A DNA stretch of 8,344 nt from assembly GCA_021154515.1 (NCBI GenBank), contig JAJKIL010000487.1, positions 1 to 8,344 of the forward strand. The letters are read 5' to 3'. The notes under the pieces are model-generated. The model was not told where the DNA came from and did no database searches. It saw nothing but the letters and a program-made list of their open reading frames with translations. Source of the DNA: Niastella sp. (lineage in GTDB: Bacteria > Bacteroidota > Bacteroidia > Chitinophagales > Chitinophagaceae). The position numbers and the translations under genes were made by a program. Positions 6,583 to 8,344 of this stretch are shown in pieces; the first letter of the stretch is position 1; each line of letters begins with the position of its first letter.

Positions 6583-6588
6583 ATACAA
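6559..6588 (-). promoter_or_regulatory. Bacteroidota-type promoter for the IPT/TIG lipoprotein gene
   Basis: On the minus strand, TTG (plus positions 6586-6588) is followed after exactly 19 bases by TAACTTTG (6559-6566), a full match to the Bacteroidota housekeeping consensus TTG-N17-23-TAnnTTTG. The -7 element ends about 43 bases before the ATG at 6515, predicting a leader of roughly 35-40 bases. It sits in the 118-base gap after the upstream serine hydrolase, so the lipoprotein gene can be transcribed on its own. Confidence 0.75.
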
Positions 6589-6633
6589 TACCCTATATGT
6601 ACCCGCTTCATATTTAACAAAACAAATGAGTTG

Positions 6634-7911
6634 TTATTTACCACCGGCAGACTCAAACTCCCCATACACCGCATCTCTGAAACTCTTATGCAGCTTCACT
6701 TTATCGAAGGGAACCAGCTGGGTAAATAAAACGGCGGTGAGGTCATTGACCGGATCAACCCAGAATACGGTACTGGCCGCGCCATCCCAGAAAAACTCAC
6801 CCACTACCCCGTTGTTCTCTTCCTTATTGGCAGGTGGTTGCGTACGCACCGCGAAATCAATTCCAAAACCAACCCGCCCCTTGCTGGGCAGCCACAAACG
6901 TTTTGTAATGGTATCACTTAATTGATTTGTCGACATGAGCTTTACCGTTTCAGATTTCAATATGCGCACTTTGCCCAGTTGTCCTTTATTCACCAGCATT
7001 TGGGTGAACTTCATATAATCATCAAGGGTAGAAGTCAATCCAAATCCACCAGGTTTCAGCGCCCAGTCTTTTGTATTGAAGGAATTGGCCTGTTCATCGG
7101 GAACGCGGGTTAATACCCCATCCTCACTCCGGTTATACAAAGCGGCAAAACGGCCACGATCGTTTTCGGGTATTACATACCGGGTGTTGGTCATTTTCAG
7201 CGGGTCTAAAATGGTTTCTTTCACGTATTGATCGAAGGGTTTGCCTGATAATTTTTCAACCAGATAAGCCTGTACATCAACCGAAGGGCCATACGCCCAC
7301 TGATCGCCGGGATGAAACTGCAGAGGCAGACTTGCCAGCTTTTTGGCCATTTCACTCAGCGTATTGGTCGGGGCCATATAATTGGCTTTCTTCACCAGCT
7401 CGGCCAGGGCGGGAATATCTGTACCGGCAAAGCCTGCTGTATGGCGGGTAAGATCGCGAATGGTGATGGGCCGTTTGGCAGGTTCCAGTATCAGGTTGCC
7501 ATTGGCGTCAACACCCTGGTATACTTTCATATCGGTAAACTCCGGACAATATTTCGACAACGGCTCATCGAGCTGAAACGCGCCCTTTTCATATAACGTC
7601 ATTAGCGCCACACCCGTCACCGGTTTGGTCATAGAGAAAATGCGCACCAGGGTATTGCGGTCCATGGGCAGTTTTGCTTCGCGGTCGGCATACCCAAAGG
7701 AATTGAAATACACTTCTTTTCCCTTTTCAAAAATGAGGGCGGAAACGCCGACTGTTTTGCCGGAATCGATGAATCTTTTTAAAGTAGCGTTGATGCGGCT
7801 TTTTACATCCGGCGTAATAATGGGCGCCGTTCCGGTTGTATGAGTAGTTGATAATTGAAAGGCGCTTATAACAAGCAGGACAGGCAGTATGGCAAGGATC
7901 GTTCTTTTCAT
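6634..7911 (-). CDS. Exported beta-lactamase-fold serine hydrolase, family VIII esterase-like
   Basis: This 425-residue protein has an N-terminal signal or anchor segment at about 1-19. The beta-lactamase/class C fold spans about 35-415. Ser93 and Lys96 form the SxxK motif in FSMTKPV, and Tyr207 is in WAYGPSVDV, which corresponds to the YxN region but reads Tyr-Gly-Pro-Ser and then Asp, as in family VIII carboxylesterases. The third motif is the GEFFWDGAASTVFWVDP segment, which replaces KTG with a W-x-G form typical of that esterase group. LDPLKMTNTRY is the conserved segment after the Tyr motif. The likely activity is hydrolysis of ester or lactone bonds in the periplasm (family knowledge; substrate unknown). 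It is distinct in sequence from the serine hydrolase at 3801-5246 and has no TPR tail. The ATG at 7911 has no clear Shine-Dalgarno, and only a partial -7-like TAGTTTTA without a TTG lies upstream. Confidence 0.92.
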   Translation of the reverse strand: MKRTILAILPVLLVISAFQLSTTHTTGTAPIITPDVKSRINATLKRFIDSGKTVGVSALIFEKGKEVYFNSFGYADREAKLPMDRNTLVRIFSMTKPVTGVALMTLYEKGAFQLDEPLSKYCPEFTDMKVYQGVDANGNLILEPAKRPITIRDLTRHTAGFAGTDIPALAELVKKANYMAPTNTLSEMAKKLASLPLQFHPGDQWAYGPSVDVQAYLVEKLSGKPFDQYVKETILDPLKMTNTRYVIPENDRGRFAALYNRSEDGVLTRVPDEQANSFNTKDWALKPGGFGLTSTLDDYMKFTQMLVNKGQLGKVRILKSETVKLMSTNQLSDTITKRLWLPSKGRVGFGIDFAVRTQPPANKEENNGVVGEFFWDGAASTVFWVDPVNDLTAVLFTQLVPFDKVKLHKSFRDAVYGEFESAGGK

Positions 7912-7999
7912 TGCAATTTTTTTTAATCTTTCATTACGAAAGTGCCCCTGAATGTAAAACTATTTCAGGAAACGGCTTGATCCTTTTATCAGAAACACC

Positions 8000-8344
8000 C
8001 TATTTTTTAAATTTATTTTTTAAAGAGAAAAACGGTCTTTCAATAAAGTAATATGAAAAATTTGCCATTAAAAAGACTGCTAATAAGGAATATGGTCTTT
8101 CTGAAATAAAGCCCAAAGAACCGAATATTATAACCTGCTGCCAAAGATAAAGACTATATGAAAGTCGTCCTATATAGTCCATAATTCTAGAATTCAAAAA
8201 ACTATACCATAAACCAGTATAATTGATAGAGTAGACAATGAGCATCAATATAATGAAAGTAGTTATGGTACCGGATGCGCCCAATAAAGGAATGGCTAGC
8301 AAGCCGAGATGCAAATCAAAAGAACTGTTAATTTCATCAATATA
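8000..8344 (-). CDS. Membrane acyltransferase family 3, C-terminal part (N-terminus beyond window edge)
   Basis: The minus-strand frame is open from the right edge to the TAG at 8000-8002, giving 114 residues of a longer protein. It has three hydrophobic membrane spans (around LGLLAIPLLGASG then FIILMLIVYSINYTG; the VIIFGSLGFI region; and LLAVFLMANFSYYFIE) and the hallmark end of acyltransferase family 3 (OafA/YrhL type): IGRLSYSLYLWQQ followed by FIERPF. These integral inner-membrane enzymes transfer acetyl or other acyl groups to surface polysaccharides or lipids. Full-length members are about 330-400 residues, so roughly two thirds is missing. The visible part is about one third G+C by a hand count of five lines, versus over half in parts of the adjacent serine hydrolase, which fits the atypical composition of polysaccharide-modification loci or an acquired gene. 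An in-frame TTG at 8314 is not a real start, since homology-like sequence continues upstream. Confidence 0.85.
   Translation of the reverse strand, partial: YIDEINSSFDLHLGLLAIPLLGASGTITTFIILMLIVYSINYTGLWYSFLNSRIMDYIGRLSYSLYLWQQVIIFGSLGFISERPYSLLAVFLMANFSYYFIERPFFSLKNKFKK

Noticed and set aside
7947..7969. CCTGAA/TTCAGG inverted repeat between the acyltransferase and serine hydrolase genes
   Set aside because: There are only 6-bp arms with an 11-base loop and no T-run; this is within chance expectation for an 88-base gap.
1..8344. Defence system, CRISPR array, prophage or insertion sequence
   Set aside because: No repeats with spacers, transposase, integrase, nuclease or helicase motifs were seen on either strand.

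Overview
The window looks like a chromosomal segment from a Bacteroidota bacterium, most likely a Chitinophagaceae relative such as Niastella or Chitinophaga (inference from protein style, not from a marker gene). The supporting signs are starts that mostly lack Shine-Dalgarno sequences, a promoter of the Bacteroidota TTG-N19-TAnnTTTG form at 6559-6588, a lipoprotein with a Cys-Lys-Lys-Asp start, and many exported hydrolases with short signal peptides ending Ala-Gln or Gly-Gln. No tRNA, rRNA, CRISPR array, transposase or phage gene is visible.

Left part (1-2859, all minus strand): the window opens inside a large exported protein that joins an SGNH/GDSL esterase domain to an alpha/beta-hydrolase domain; its C-terminus lies beyond the left edge. 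Upstream of it is a two-gene DNA alkylation repair operon: an AraC-type helix-turn-helix fused to an O6-methylguanine-DNA methyltransferase domain (Ada-like, but without the N-terminal zinc/phosphotriester domain), followed 10 bases later by an AlkB-type dioxygenase.

Centre (2860-5329): a 194-base divergent intergenic region with an imperfect palindrome separates the repair operon from a plus-strand exported parvulin-like protein, which ends in a clear intrinsic terminator. Next is a plus-strand serine hydrolase of the beta-lactamase/class C fold with a C-terminal TPR-like tail. It faces a minus-strand gene, and a 20-bp perfect hairpin between the two is a likely bidirectional terminator.

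Right part (5331-8344, all minus strand): an IPT/TIG-domain lipoprotein with a repeat-rich beta-propeller-like body, driven by a well-formed promoter that is overlapped by an inverted repeat; a second exported beta-lactamase-fold serine hydrolase resembling family VIII esterases; and the C-terminal end of a membrane acyltransferase-3 protein cut by the right edge. The acyltransferase and lipoprotein genes are clearly more AT-rich than their neighbours.

Overall this is mostly a set of independent envelope or exported hydrolase genes around one recognisable adaptive-response-like DNA repair operon. I see no convincing multi-gene novel system. The points most worth a second look are the promoter/inverted-repeat overlap at 6553-6588, the double-esterase fusion, the Ada-like regulator lacking its usual sensor domain, and the parvulin with both conserved histidines apparently replaced.
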